This document shows, one piece after another, positions 1-10,380 of a DNA stretch of 32,013 nucleotides. The DNA lies in contig BMAT01001035.1 in the NCBI GenBank assembly GCA_019649035.1, positions 25,404 through 57,416 on the forward strand. The letters run 5' to 3'. Below the pieces are notes generated by a model. That model was not told where the DNA came from. It saw only the letters and a program-made list of their open reading frames with translations, and did not search any database. Numbering within the stretch: the stretch's first letter is position 1; the number at the start of each line of letters is the position of its first letter. The DNA is from Elysia marginata (taxonomy: Eukaryota > Mollusca > Gastropoda > Plakobranchidae). The position numbers were made by a program, and so were the translations under genes.

Positions 1-240
1 TTTAGGTTTGTGAAAAGGCCTACCCAGAGATGCGTACAGGAAAGGGACTGAGTCAAAGACAAAGGGATATCAGGATCGTCAAAGAAAACAAACTTCGTGA
101 GAGAGAAGGAGAGAGAAAAAGAGTAATAGAGGTCTAACTTTAGGTTTATAGAAAAGCCTATTCAGAAATGTGTACAAGAAAGGGACATAGAGGTATCAGG
201 CACGTCAAAAAATCATATTTAGAGAGAGAGAGAGACAAGT
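1..240. repeat. Diverged tandem repeat of about 138 bp, probably continuing left
   Basis: TTTAGGTTT(G/A)T at 1 recurs at 139, followed in both copies by AAAAGCCTA-, CAGA(G/A)ATG- and GTACA-GAAAGGGAC-like blocks, a TATCAGG and a GA-rich end. A third, weaker copy may follow to about 330. Confidence 0.55.
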
Positions 241-500
241 AGAAGAAAACAGTTACGTAAAACTAGACCTAGAAGTCTCAGGACCCAGAGGTTCGCAGAG
301 GGGAGGGACAGACAAAAAGTCCAAGATAGAGAGGAGCATCCAGGGAAAGGGAGTTTCAATTTGAAAACGACATCTGAGAACGATCACCAGGGATGAAAGA
401 AGATAAAGGGCACAGCAGAGTGGAAGGGAAAAGCAAGTAAACAGCGTTTTGAGACTAAAACCATGTATGAAGTTTTGTTTCAGTTTCAGTTTCCTGATTT

Positions 501-560
501 TTTTCTTGGAAAACAGGTTGGCATCTCATTTTTTCTTGGAAAACAGGTTGGCACGGTCCT
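501..560. repeat. 30-bp direct duplication
   Basis: TTTTCTTGGAAAACAGGTTG occurs at 501 and again at 531. Confidence 0.7.
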
Positions 561-1166
561 TGTATTTGTATTTTTTATCTACTGAAGTATGCTACATGTA
601 CGTGTATTTGTCTGTGCGTGTGTGTGTATCTTGAAATCTGAAGAGCGAAAGGTGGCAAGTGTACAGATTAACTGTCATAACGTTTGGTAGTAGATACAGA
701 CTATATCTAGAACCATGAACGTCAAGCTTAGCTGACTGGAGGTGAGATCATCAAGGCCGCCGAATGAATGAAACATGCACGAAACGACGATTGTGGATTT
801 TGACTGTGTGCGTGCGTGCGGCTCCTAGTCATACATTATAGCTCCGCGGATTTCTTTAGAAACGCTGCTTGCTTTCTTTCCTGGCAACACTTACTTGTGT
901 AAGTGTGAGCGACTAGGGTCAGACTATTATTGTTGAGCAGAAAAAAAATTGTTTACACCGTAAATTAGACATACGGCTCATACTATTGTCATCTCGGCAA
1001 CTTAGGCCTTGATTAGCCCATATTTTTTTCTGATCTCAAGAACTCATCAGCAAAAAAAAAAAATATTCCTGGACGGAAATTTCCTGGAAATCTTGGAGGA
1101 AAGACCAGAAAAACCCTGAATTGCGGGACAGCCTGGAAAACAGGCACCCTTGGTCACGTGACTTAC

Positions 1167-1250
1167 CTGCGTGATTCCCGTCAGTTCTGTACAAAAAGGC
1201 GTCAGCTTGGGGTTCAATTTGGGTCTACAAAATCTCTGAAACTCTTCACC
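1167..1250 (-). CDS. ERI1: ERI1 short exon continuing the nuclease domain (28 codons)
   Basis: This 84-base exon is too short to stand out as an open frame. It has a strong acceptor (TGCTTCCTTTCAG, AG at 1252-1251) and a consensus donor CAG|GTAAGT (GT at 1166-1165), and is phase 0 at both ends. It reads GEEFQRFCRP then LNPKLTPFCTELTGITQ, matching the family pattern F-Q-x-Y-V-R-P ... L-S-D-F-C ... L-T-G-I-T-Q directly after the previous exon with no missing residues. Confidence 0.93.
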
Positions 1251-4200
1251 CTGAAAGGAAGCATTGCATGGAACATGTACTTATTGGGATCTGGTAAACA
1301 TTGTGTTTTGTATAAATACTGGGTGAAAATTTAAGGAGTGGCTGAATTTTATATTAGCCATAGTAAAACGCTTATTCCAGTGCTATATAAAGAGTGAGAA
1401 AAATCTGTTTGCATGAGTTATATATAAACTTATAACAAAAGAGGAAACTATTTGCTTAACGATATACTATTCTTTTGTTTTCTCTTAAGAGATTAATGAA
1501 ACCATAAGAGATACATGTGTATAATGAATATTTGAGTAAGGGTAGCAGAGACTTATTTTTTAAAAAGATGATTTGACTTTAACATTTTAGGAGACAGAAA
1601 CAGAGAAGTTGCACAAAAAAGATAATTTTCATAATTAAATACAGGAATTCCTATAATGCCATTTTCTCTGAACAATAAATCTGTTGTCACAACTGCTGTT
1701 ACTTCGGCCTAACCCAAGTTCTGTTCACAGCCATTATATTGCCCTTGGTGTGAGAAAACAACAGTGCCGCACAAGCTGCTCTGGGCTTTCAAGCAGAGTG
1801 AAGCGCCAAGCCAGGACACTGACTTCAGAGGTAGCCCTGCTTTAAACTCAACCTTCTCCATCCCTAGACACACGAGATGGCAGCTAGCCTCTAAGAACAT
1901 TAATCATTATAAATAAAGGGGAGAACCTCCATGGTTTGCCCCCCTTGCTGTGATACAATAAGCAGATGCTGGGTTAGGCTCAAAACTACTAGCCTTGCAG
2001 TCTAGGAGGGGAAGAGACTGGCGCGATGGACGCACAGGTGACATTTGTTGCACGTCTCTAACAAAGAATCGGGCATACATGGGCCAACTGGGGAAAGGAT
2101 GGGTGTTTGGTAGGCTGTGGTTGCAAGATTTTCAAAGTTCCGAGTTAATCACTTCCATAACCTGTTGTGAAAAGACCCAAGATGTGGTTGCAAGATTTTC
2201 AAAGTTCCGAGTTAATCACTTCCATAACGCCTCGTGAGAAGACCCAAGATGTGAGTGCAAGTGAAGGGGGTGTTGGTCAAATGAGACTTCAAGGCATGAT
2301 AGGCCTTTCTGTGAATTAGTCAACTGTGACGTCTTGGTCACTTGTCAGATTTGTAACTAGGTCCAGCCTTTTGTCAATCAGTGTTATGAAACTTATCCAC
2401 ATAGTGAAATGATAAGACTTTCTCTCAGTGCTGGCATGCTATAAAGGGAAAGGGGTAATGACACGCAAGGCTGAAGGGGCAGCACTTGACTTAGAGCGCA
2501 AGGATCAACCGATACGAAGGAAGTGTTAGAAGACGGCTCTATTTCATGGGGTCATATGTACTCAAGATTGTCACTGATCTGCAAATAGTCGATAGGGCCG
2601 ATCAACATCCCAAAACTCAGAATCAATGAAGATACTGACCACTGAGCAACCAGTAGCGTAAATCATAGACTACAGTAAAAGTTGGGGAGAAGGGTGATGA
2701 AACACTATGTGTGGTCATAAACACAAATTTTGAATGAAGTTCTTAGCAGAAATAACAGCAACGTCAGGTAATACAGGGGAAACGCTGTGAACCTCAGAAG
2801 ACCACAGGGCCCACTGCAGTGCCTCAGACACAACAAAGTCAGGTAATTCAGAGGAAACGCTGTGAACTGAAGAACACCACAGGGCCCACTGCAGTGCCTC
2901 AGACACAACAACGTCAGGTAATTCAGAGGAAACGCTGTGAACTGAAGAACACCACAGGGTCCAGGAAACGCTGTGAACCTCAAAACACCACAGGGCCAAC
3001 TGCAGTGGCTCGGACACAGCAACGCCAGGTAATTCAGAGGAAACGCTGTGAACCTCAGAACACCACAGGGCCAAGGACATGCTGTGAACATCAGAACACC
3101 AATGGGCCAACTGCAGTGCCTCGGACACAGAAAACTTCTCACATGACGCGATCAGTGTCAGCTATAAACCATCAGTCTGGTATGGTCCACCACTATACTG
3201 GCTCGAGGGTACAGATATATAAATAAAAAATAAAGCTCAGGCCATGAACACCAAATAAAGTGAAAAAGTGTGATATTTTTTTCCTTAAAAAGCACAAATT
3301 TCACAACACATGAAACAAATCCTTACTGTTGGATAATTTCTAAACGCGCTAGTTTTAAGATTTTAGGATGTGGAATAGCAAAAACTTTTCAGTAACTGAA
3401 GCTCACCAAGACTTGGCCTTTGGCATCTACCAGGACAGCGGGGAACTCGATGATCTCATGCACAAAATTGTCATTGGTTTCACTGCATGTGGCTTCAAAG
3501 TCAATGACAACAAGATAGTCAAATTGGAGAAGCTCATCTTCTGTCAAGGCTCTGTTGCACTGGGCTGACTTCTGACGTTTGTAGTAATTCTTCAGTCTCT
3601 TTTTCAGTACATCTTTCACACCACTGTGGAGGAAACAATATAGGCTGCCTGATAAACACAAGCTTATTTATTGCTATATGAACTCAGTTCATTTAAAATG
3701 AAATCCTCTGTTACATCATAAACACAAGACCATTAAAGCTATCACCACCCCCCCCTTTTAATAGCATCATTTCTCAGAGTCTCTTGTTCTCATCAGCCCC
3801 TCATTCAAAAGTATATACTATAGATTAGCTTATCCTCTTAGTAGTCCGTTTGAAATCAAAGACGAACCAGTTGAAACTGTGGGCTTTTACAACAAGTTGG
3901 CTATCACTATAAAACAAAGTCACTTTCTCACATTGATAAGTTATGCAACAACTAACAAGCTGAACAGAAGTTTGTGTCTCCTGAAAAAACATAGAAGTCT
4001 TATCTTGTGAACGAAAGCATTAAAACATTTTTATGTCAAGTTCTCTTTATAGTTGCTACACTATTTGAGATAATGATGATTTGTTGGTGAAGTTTCGCAG
4101 CAGGATGTGCGTCACGCTAGCCATTACGTTGCACCTTAGTCAGAGCAGTTCTCCCTGCCTGCCTTGCAACTATGTTCTCACATAATCAATATATGGCACA

Positions 4201-4715
4201 AAACAGGGTTTACGACCTCTCACCTGTATCACAGAAAGTGACAATTGCAAAATAAATTCATAAAACCGGCTGGCAAAATGGCACTTAGATGACACTACTT
4301 GACACTCCACGACCCCAGCACTGATTATTGCAATACATTTGCCTCCCTTTTTGGAATGGGCATTAAGTTTCCAGAACACCTAGTAGATTTCTTACAATCC
4401 AAAGTAAAACAAAACCATGCAAAAAAAAAATCTTCTATTCCTGCAACATCTTGAAAATTGTCTGAATAAAAAACACAATCAAATGTTAACTTTAATTTAG
4501 GGCTTTGCTGTCTCTCTCCTTACCTGTGCTATTTTCTTTTTTAATGAATCCTTCGCCAAAACGAGGAAAGGGAGGGAGGTGTGGAAGAGAGAGAGAAAGG
4601 GAGAGAGAGAGGGAGAGAGGGGAGAAAGAGAGTTGGAGAGAGGACGGGATAGAGAGAGGGGGGGAAAGAGATGGAAAGAGAGAAATGAAGAGGGAGATGG
4701 AGAGGGGAGGGAAGA

Positions 4716-4775
<60 letters not shown>

Positions 4776-5559
4776 TATTTGTGCTAAAAACTGTGCTGTT
4801 TTCTTGCAGTCTTGACAATATGTATGCTTAATGTGTTTCTATTTTGTAAAATTCTCTGCCATTTATTTCAGCACCCTCCATGCCCAATTATGGATAAAAA
4901 AAAGTTATGATTAAAATGATTCGATAAAACCAATTTGCAGACTGACCAGGTATTTAGACCAATGCTTGCCAGCTTGTCTTGTATTTGTTGTTTAGTCATC
5001 TCGTTGATTGAGCCGTTGATTCTGGACAGTTTCAAGGAAACTTCCGCCTCGGTTGACAATCCACTAGCTCCATCAAGCCTCTGCTTTGGCCTTGCTCTTA
5101 CAGGACCTGTGTTTTCTTGGGAAACTGGTGAAGTTTCTGCCTGTTTAAACGAAACAAAATACTCAAACTGTAAATTAAACTTAAGTTTTAAAGCATATCT
5201 TGACAAGGCAATCTGGGACTGGAGATTATAAAGTGATGGTGAAACCATTTACATGGGTGTAACTGTAAGCGGGGAAGAGGGGGGGGGAGGGGGGTTGTTG
5301 AAGGCGAGACTGTCACTATGGTCTGCAGTGTGAAAAAAAGAAGCAAACTGTGAAAAAAAATAAGTTTAACACCTAGATTTAGTTGACATGATAAAAAAAA
5401 AAAAACAAGACTTTGTTCTGAACACTCTTCATTTACGCTGATACAATAAATTATGGTATTTTTATTTCTGATTACCTGTTTGCTTGATGTTAACCCCAAA
5501 AAGTCCATCGCTGCTAGACTCCAACCACTACTGATGTCTTGAGACTGGCCTTCATTCAT
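1167..5559 (-). CDS. ERI1: 3'-5' exoribonuclease 1 (ERI1/3'hExo family), N-terminal 193 residues in four exons; 3' part off the left edge
   Basis: Coding segments on the minus strand are 5559-5476, 5140-4947, 3623-3407 and 1250-1167. All junctions are GT-AG and phases match (0, 2, 0), giving 193 residues. Residues 1-28 are an unconserved N-terminus. The SAP domain runs from about residue 69 to 111, with INEMTKQQIQDKLASIGLNT at its start and GVKDVLKKRLKNYYKRQ after the splice, nearly identical to animal ERI1. The nuclease begins at about 128 with VVIDFEATC, which holds the first catalytic Asp and Glu of the DEDDh family, then VHEIIEFP and FCTELTGITQ. The third and fourth Asp and the general-base His are not in the window. 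ERI1 family enzymes trim the histone mRNA stem-loop, mature 5.8S rRNA and degrade small-RNA duplexes. Vertebrate ERI1 is about 350 residues, so roughly half is present. No further exon was recognised in 1-1166. Confidence 0.92.
2116..2249. repeat. Two-copy 67-bp tandem repeat
   Basis: TGTGGTTGCAAGATTTTCAA starts at 2116 and at 2183. The copies are nearly identical over AGTTCCGAGTTAATCACTTC and end in AGACCCAAGA. It lies in an ERI1 intron. Confidence 0.85.
2778..3115. repeat. Minisatellite with 75-bp units and 36-bp short units
   Basis: AACGCTGTGA occurs at 2781, 2856, 2931, 2967 and 3042, with a degenerate copy at about 3078. The spacings are 75, 75, 36, 75 and 36. Units carry ACTGCAGTGCCTC and CAGGTAATTCAGAGG. 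All spacings are multiples of three, which explains open frames on both strands. It lies in the ERI1 intron between the 3407 and 1250 exons. Confidence 0.9.
3407..3623 (-). CDS. ERI1: ERI1 exon with second half of SAP domain and start of the DEDDh exonuclease
   Basis: The acceptor is TTGTTTCCTCCACAG (AG at 3625-3624) and the donor is TTG|GTGAGC (GT at 3406-3405). It encodes GVKDVLKKRLKNYYKRQ, then a linker, then FDYLVVIDFEATC with the catalytic Asp and Glu, and VHEIIEFPAVL. This is the most conserved and most securely identified exon. An open plus-strand frame over the same bases is a shadow. Confidence 0.95.
4561..4771. repeat. (GA)n microsatellite in an ERI1 intron
   Basis: An imperfect purine tract from 4561 becomes a pure GA run from about 4725 to 4771. 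The open frames across it are low-complexity artefacts. Confidence 0.95.
4947..5140 (-). CDS. ERI1: ERI1 exon with linker and first half of SAP domain
   Basis: The acceptor is TTTCGTTTAAACAG (AG at 5142-5141) and the donor is CTG|GTCAGT (GT at 4946-4945). It encodes 64 residues plus two bases. A Ser/Pro/Gln-rich linker comes first, then INGSINEMTKQQIQDKLASI, which matches the first SAP helix of ERI1. The two leftover bases (TG) join the T of the next exon to make a Cys codon just before GVKDVLKK, which restores the continuous SAP domain. Confidence 0.9.
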
Positions 5560-5633
5560 TGGGACCAAATGCCGCAGAGTCACACGACTCACACAATAAA
5601 ATTTCAGAGACTGCCTGCCCAGCAATCACACTC
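5476..5633 (-). CDS. ERI1: ERI1 first coding exon (5' UTR plus residues 1-28)
   Basis: The exon ends at CAG|GTAATC (donor GT at 5475-5474). The ATG at 5559-5557 starts MNEGQSQDISSG and the exon closes in phase 0 with TSSKQ. This ATG was chosen because the same frame is closed upstream by a TGA at about 5630. A good acceptor, a pyrimidine tract ending TTTCCCAG, lies at 5634-5635. The exon is therefore probably the second transcribed exon, with a non-coding first exon further upstream. The exact 5' boundary is less certain than the 3' one. Confidence 0.7.
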
Positions 5634-6539
5634 CTGGGAAACAACAGTCAAGAGCATAAATCATGTAATCCTAGAAGCACAAACTTTTGTCTACTGCAGA
5701 AACCTGTTTCTTTTAGTTTTAGGCCTATATGGATTTAATATAGAATTAGAAGTTTATTTATTCACAGGAAAAAGTGTCCACCAAAAAAGAACAGGCAATA
5801 TAAATAGCAAGGGTTGAAAGAACAGGAATCTGGTTTGTGATGGCAAAGTAGTTTTTAAGATAAAGAAAATGGTAGCGTTAACCCCTACAGATAGACTATG
5901 TAACAATTAGCGTTCTGCTAATAAGGTTCTTTCGCCAAAAATAGACACCACAAGATCTAGGTCATGAATTGCTCTGCTGATCCCCATGTAAACACAGTAG
6001 AAGACACGGCAGACCATCCTATTTCCTTGGTTATTTTCATGGTTTTCTGTCTTGATGGTTTACAAACCTTGTGATAACTGCTTGAAAAGATGATGATTCA
6101 GAGGTACATAGAATGCATGCATATGTTGAACTCACTCTGATAAGGCAAGAAAACCATTTAATGCCATACTATACGATGTAGGCCTAGGAAATATACCAGC
6201 CCATATATTGCCCCAGCCCGTTCGATAATTTTGCATAAAATTTACCTCGAATGACGATGAAAATTTTTTAGTTTGTGGTCTCACATTCAACGTTTCTTCG
6301 TGTACACGCCAGTTAGTTATCTATAGCTAAAAGTTTTCCTGACATAGAATCTTTGATGAGTTATCAACTTAACTTATTTTTAACACCAGCCGGAAAGATC
6401 TAGCAGTAAGCCAAATAATCTAGATCGCTCAAGAGTTGAAATTGAATGGAAAAGAGCAGGCAACTGTTAGTATTTATAAGTATCATAGTATGTATATACA
6501 TGGGTTAAAATAAAAGGATTTTAGCCCTCATCTTAGACT

Positions 6540-6735
6540 GAGCAAACGAGAGCGTATCCGTGCCTTCCACCGATTTCGCGAATTTCGATTTTCATAAGCC
6601 AACACGCTCGTTTACCATTCGCTCTGCAAACCGCGGTATGCAGTTCACTGGCCGCAATTTTGGCGGGATCTGAGGAGCGGATTTCCGGAATATTTAGCTA
6701 CCGCGGAAATTCCCGGATCCGCGGAAAACTGTGAT
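6540..6735. other. CpG- and palindrome-rich patch, possible repeat remnant
   Basis: A roughly 200-base stretch has many CG dinucleotides. It holds loosely inverted pieces (AAACGAG near 6545, CTCGTTT near 6608) and a palindromic end with CCGCGG and TTCCGGAA motifs. It is unlike its AT-rich neighbours, but I found no coding frame in it and could not assign it. Confidence 0.3.
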
Positions 6736-7119
6736 CCCTGCTGCTTAGAAAATGGTTTACTGTCAATATCTGAATTAAAAGCAAATCGACTTTTGACCTT
6801 GCAATAAACTTTGGAAGCCTATGTCTCAAAACTACGCCTTGTGACTTGTACGACTCATTTGGACAGAATGTGAGACAAACGTACCTTCAAATCCTTGCAT
6901 GTCATGGGTTAAAATTGATAGTAAAAGTCAAAATTTTTTTGTTACACATAGCTCAAGAATTACTTAGTGTGTTGCATTGTATTTTGTAACGTAGGCCTAT
7001 TTGAATTCAAAGCCTTGCTATACAAGCTAATTTCTTTAAGTGACATACCTAGCAAAAAAGGTGACACACATAACAGATGAATTCCTTAAGTTTTCGGTTA
7101 AATTTAAATTTTTGGGATA

Positions 7120-7330
7120 ACACAACTAGATCTAGATCTAGCTAATAGTTTTAAATCAGGACAGTTAAATTTAGATTAGAGCTAAATATAACCCCCTTTA
7201 CTAAGCTTTAGATCTACATAGATCTAGATCGAGATCTAATTGATTTATTCAAGTAATTGTAGGTCATTGAGCCTAGATCTACATAGAACAACAATTTTGT
7301 GGGTCCATTAGATCTGTTTTAGAGATAGAT
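7120..7330. repeat. Cluster of AGATCTAGATCT palindromic motifs
   Basis: CTAGATCTAGATCTAG at about 7125 and several further AGATCTA and TCTAGATC pieces to about 7315 form a locally dense group of the 6-8 bp palindromes scattered through the window. Confidence 0.6.
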
Positions 7331-7539
7331 AGATATCTACCTAAGGTACATGATTGTATTCTTCGATTCTTAGAACAAAGTTTTAATAAAAATATCGGCT
7401 CAGTTGGCCACACTTACTAAAATCTTGAATCTTGATTCGATCTAAAAGTCTAAAACGAAAGAACGGAAGGAGCTAGCAAGCCTCCAACACAGAGTTATAC
7501 AAATAGCACTAGATACAGTTACCTATCTTGGTTTCCTAT

Positions 7540-7930
7540 CAGTCATGGCGGTCGAGGACTAGAGGTGTCGATAGGAAGGTCGGAGAAGGACGGCGAAGTA
7601 CACAAAAAATGGGAGGGGAGCGGATGATCGATTAGTGAGGCGTGACTACGACCTATATATCGCCTTTTGAATTTTAACGAGTAGCCTATCAAAGATCGGT
7701 AAGGATTTGCGGGACTGCTTGTTGATGGCAGGGTATCTACTTCACAAAAATTAATGATTGGGGAAAAGATTTTAACAACTCCCCTATTAGTTAACTAGAT
7801 CCAGAACAGCGGCAGTTCTCCCCTCTCTCACTTTGTTGGCCGCCCGTGCAGCTCGCATGACGATGAGACGAGGTAGTCCGCCATCTTGTTGTGGAAAGGG
7901 CTGCGGCCAACTCCCCTGCCTAGGCCTAAG
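7540..7930. promoter_or_regulatory. Candidate 5' region with opposed ATGGCGG motifs
   Basis: A CpG-containing patch in AT-rich DNA has ATGGCGG at about 7545 on the plus strand and AAGATGGCGGAC at about 7885 on the minus strand. ATGGCGG cores resemble YY1-type elements often found just downstream of housekeeping transcription starts. The minus-strand copy is followed within 70 bases by AAA|GTGAGA, a plausible donor for a non-coding or upstream-ORF first exon of ERI1. The roles are inferred only from position and motif. Confidence 0.3.
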
Positions 7931-8594
7931 GGCCCAGCATTACTCTACTACATGAAGTAGTATTAAATTAACCAGTGCGCCTCCCTCAAACAGCAAAACT
8001 TAATCTTTCGGGCTATTTCATTATTGTTTTTGCGATAAATTTATGCAATGGTTCAGTAATATCTGGGCAGGGTCTTATTTTTTTTCTTTAGTAGGATGAA
8101 AAATGAATACTCAATAAATCATATTCGATGCATAAAATAAGCATAATTATGCGGCAGACCGTAGACGCAAGAACAGGAAAGAAGGGCAAATCGATGTTAG
8201 AAAATTAGCTGCAAGACTAGGCCCCTATGATATGAAAAATCGCGCGCAGGTTATTTGAAAATATCTTTAATTTTAAAAAAGTATGCCTAAAAATAGATTT
8301 CCTCTTAAAAGACCTAGACTTTTTTTTATCTATTTAGGCTTGCGTTAATATAAATGAAAAAAAAAAACAATTGATAGACCTTTAATTCTAAAGTAAAACA
8401 CCCGCAAACTGTAGGCCTAGATGTAATAAAATCCAAGTTCCCATTCTCTGTCCCTATAACAATCCTGGCGCTTCACAACAACATTTCATGTCAACTTAAA
8501 CCCCCTATAGATTACTATACTTTTACATCAAATGCTAATATCTATTACAGATCTGTCCAAATCATGCAAAATACCAAATGAACTTTTTAAATTG

Positions 8595-8715
8595 ATTTCT
8601 AGATCTAGCTCTCCTGAAATCCGATAGTATAGAAATTGCCTCTAATTCTGTATATATTCTATAGGGCCTATAGATCTAGATTTAGCTCTACATGATCTAG
8701 ATCTAGATATCTAGA
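8595..8715. repeat. Second cluster of TCTAGATC palindromic motifs
   Basis: TCTAGATCTAG near 8600, ATAGATCTAGAT near 8670 and GATCTAGATCTAGATATC near 8693. Confidence 0.6.
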
Positions 8716-8854
8716 TTCAGGATAATGCTTATTAGATTTATGAAAATAGGAATTTATTCCAATATATCTTGTGGAAGAGTTTAAAGTGGTAAATTTAATC
8801 ATTGATAAAGAGATCAACTGTAGTGTTAGACAAGAGGGCGTTTACAATCCCAAC

Positions 8855-8935
8855 CCACACCAATATGGCGCCGCGAGATTCCATTGGTCACGGGTATTTG
8901 CGTCTGTGTCGGGGCATTGGTTTGGGGTGATTTCC
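8855..8935. promoter_or_regulatory. Candidate promoter patch (ATTGG boxes, ATGGCGCCGCG)
   Basis: A short CpG-rich island has ATGGCGCCGCG at about 8863 and inverted CCAAT boxes (ATTGG) at about 8883 and 8917. It lies between the two divergent genes. The reading frame after the ATG closes after about 21 codons and does not resemble a signal peptide. Confidence 0.25.
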
Positions 8936-8995
8936 TAATTATTTTCATTACAGTTTAATTTGATACAGGCAAGATGGTGAAGGCTTGTAGCGGTA

Positions 8996-9011
8996 GTAGT
9001 GGTTGTAGTGT

Positions 9012-9053
<42 letters not shown>
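8996..9053. repeat. (AGT)n microsatellite
   Basis: An almost pure trinucleotide run, pure from about 9012 to 9053. Confidence 0.95.
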
Positions 9054-9699
9054 GCTAGTGTTACTTATACTGCTGCTGCTGCAACATTGGACCTCGTATC
9101 CATAACCTTGGCTTCAACAAACCCTTGCAATCAACGAACTGAAATAAATTCCAGATTTTTTCTCTTCATAGGAATAACAAATGTCCTTGTTTAGAACGAA
9201 CTAATCTTAGACTAACCTCGTTTTCAACGAACTAGAAGAGAAACTGAAACAAATGGTTGGTCCTTCAAATTAGCCTTTTGTCTGACAATGTCGTTTACTC
9301 TATCAACTATACTGCTAGTATCACAGTATCAAAGAGAAATTAAAACATCAGAGGAATCACTGGCTAGCGGTACAAAACCTCTTAACAGTGTAGGTGTTCT
9401 ATTCTTTCTAGTTTTAATAAGGTTTCAAGTTCGATGAATAGTGTATAATTTTCTTCTTTGGTTAGTTTTGGGTTACCTGGGCTTTAAAGAAGCTTTTCTT
9501 TCAACGAACCTTGACTTCGACGAAGTTTCTATATTTCCGCCAAGTTTGTTGGAACTGACATCTACTGTACTAATACTGCTACTTAAAAATTAATGTATGT
9601 TAGCGGATGGTCGTTAAAAGCAAGTTTAATGTTTACGAAGAACTGTTTTGCAACAGTTGTTTTTTTTTATTTTTTTCTTTCTAATTAAACTGTAAAGAG

Positions 9700-10380
9700 A
9701 ATAATTATGAAATTACCAAAAAATTTTGTGAAATAGATACCCTGCCAGCCAATCTGTTTATTGAGTGCCTAGATGTTGTTCTACCACATCTAACATGTGT
9801 CTCAAACAAGTCTTTAGAAACTGGCGATGTTCTACAATCATGCTTTGGAAAGGCAAATATCAAACCTATTTTTAAAAAAGAGCAACCTTCAACAGAACTA
9901 CCAGTTTCAAATTTATCTTTTCTTTCTTAGATTTTACCAAAGGTTGTTCTAATTCAACTTGACGATCGTTTGGTAAAACGTTCTCTAAAAGAAAGACACC
10001 AACTTGCATATAAATCTAAACACAGTAGAGGGACTGCCCTTCTGAAGGTAAGTTCAAACATCCTTCAGCCATTGGACGATGGAAGAGTATCAACCATGAC
10101 CATAGTAGATTTATCTACTGCGTTTGACACGATTGATAATTCTATTTTAAAACGGAGATTACTAATGTCATTCGGAACAAGAGGAAGTGCCCCTTATTGG
10201 TTTGAATCATACTCGACAATCGACAGCAGACAGTTGTGACAGGACAATATAGGTCATCCCCTGTTACCCTGCGATTTGGGGTTGCTAGGAATCTGTGTTA
10301 GGACCTGTGTTGTTCTCTTTGTATGGCAAACTTTTGAATGGAATTATTGACACCTGGTTTAAGGTAGCACACATACGCTG
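9700..10380 (+). mobile_element. LINE A, 5' portion: decayed CR1/L2-like reverse transcriptase
   Basis: One frame reads TLPANLFIECLDVVLPHLT, KANIKPIFKK, PVSNLSFLS (stop) ILPKVV, ALLKVSSNILQPLDDG, IVDLSTAFDTIDNSIL and APYWFESY. These are successive reverse-transcriptase blocks of CR1/L2-type non-LTR elements, including the first catalytic Asp in DLSTAFDT. After about 10238 the frame breaks (stop and shifts), though PVLFSLYGKLLNGII can still be read. The copy stops at 10380 inside what should be Y-A-D-D, where LINE B begins. It is an old, inactive copy with several stops. Confidence 0.85.

Noticed and set aside
2100-2700. A further ERI1 exon between 1250 and 3407
   Set aside because: The exons at 3407 and 1250 join without any missing residue compared with the family, so none is needed.
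2705-3226. Long open frames on both strands (135-145 codons)
   Set aside because: They are produced by a minisatellite with unit lengths divisible by three; they have no recognisable domain and lie inside an ERI1 intron.
4492-4831. Open frames rich in Ser-Leu or Arg-Glu
   Set aside because: Low-complexity translation of a (GA)n microsatellite; the same applies at 28042-28239 and 29778-30098.
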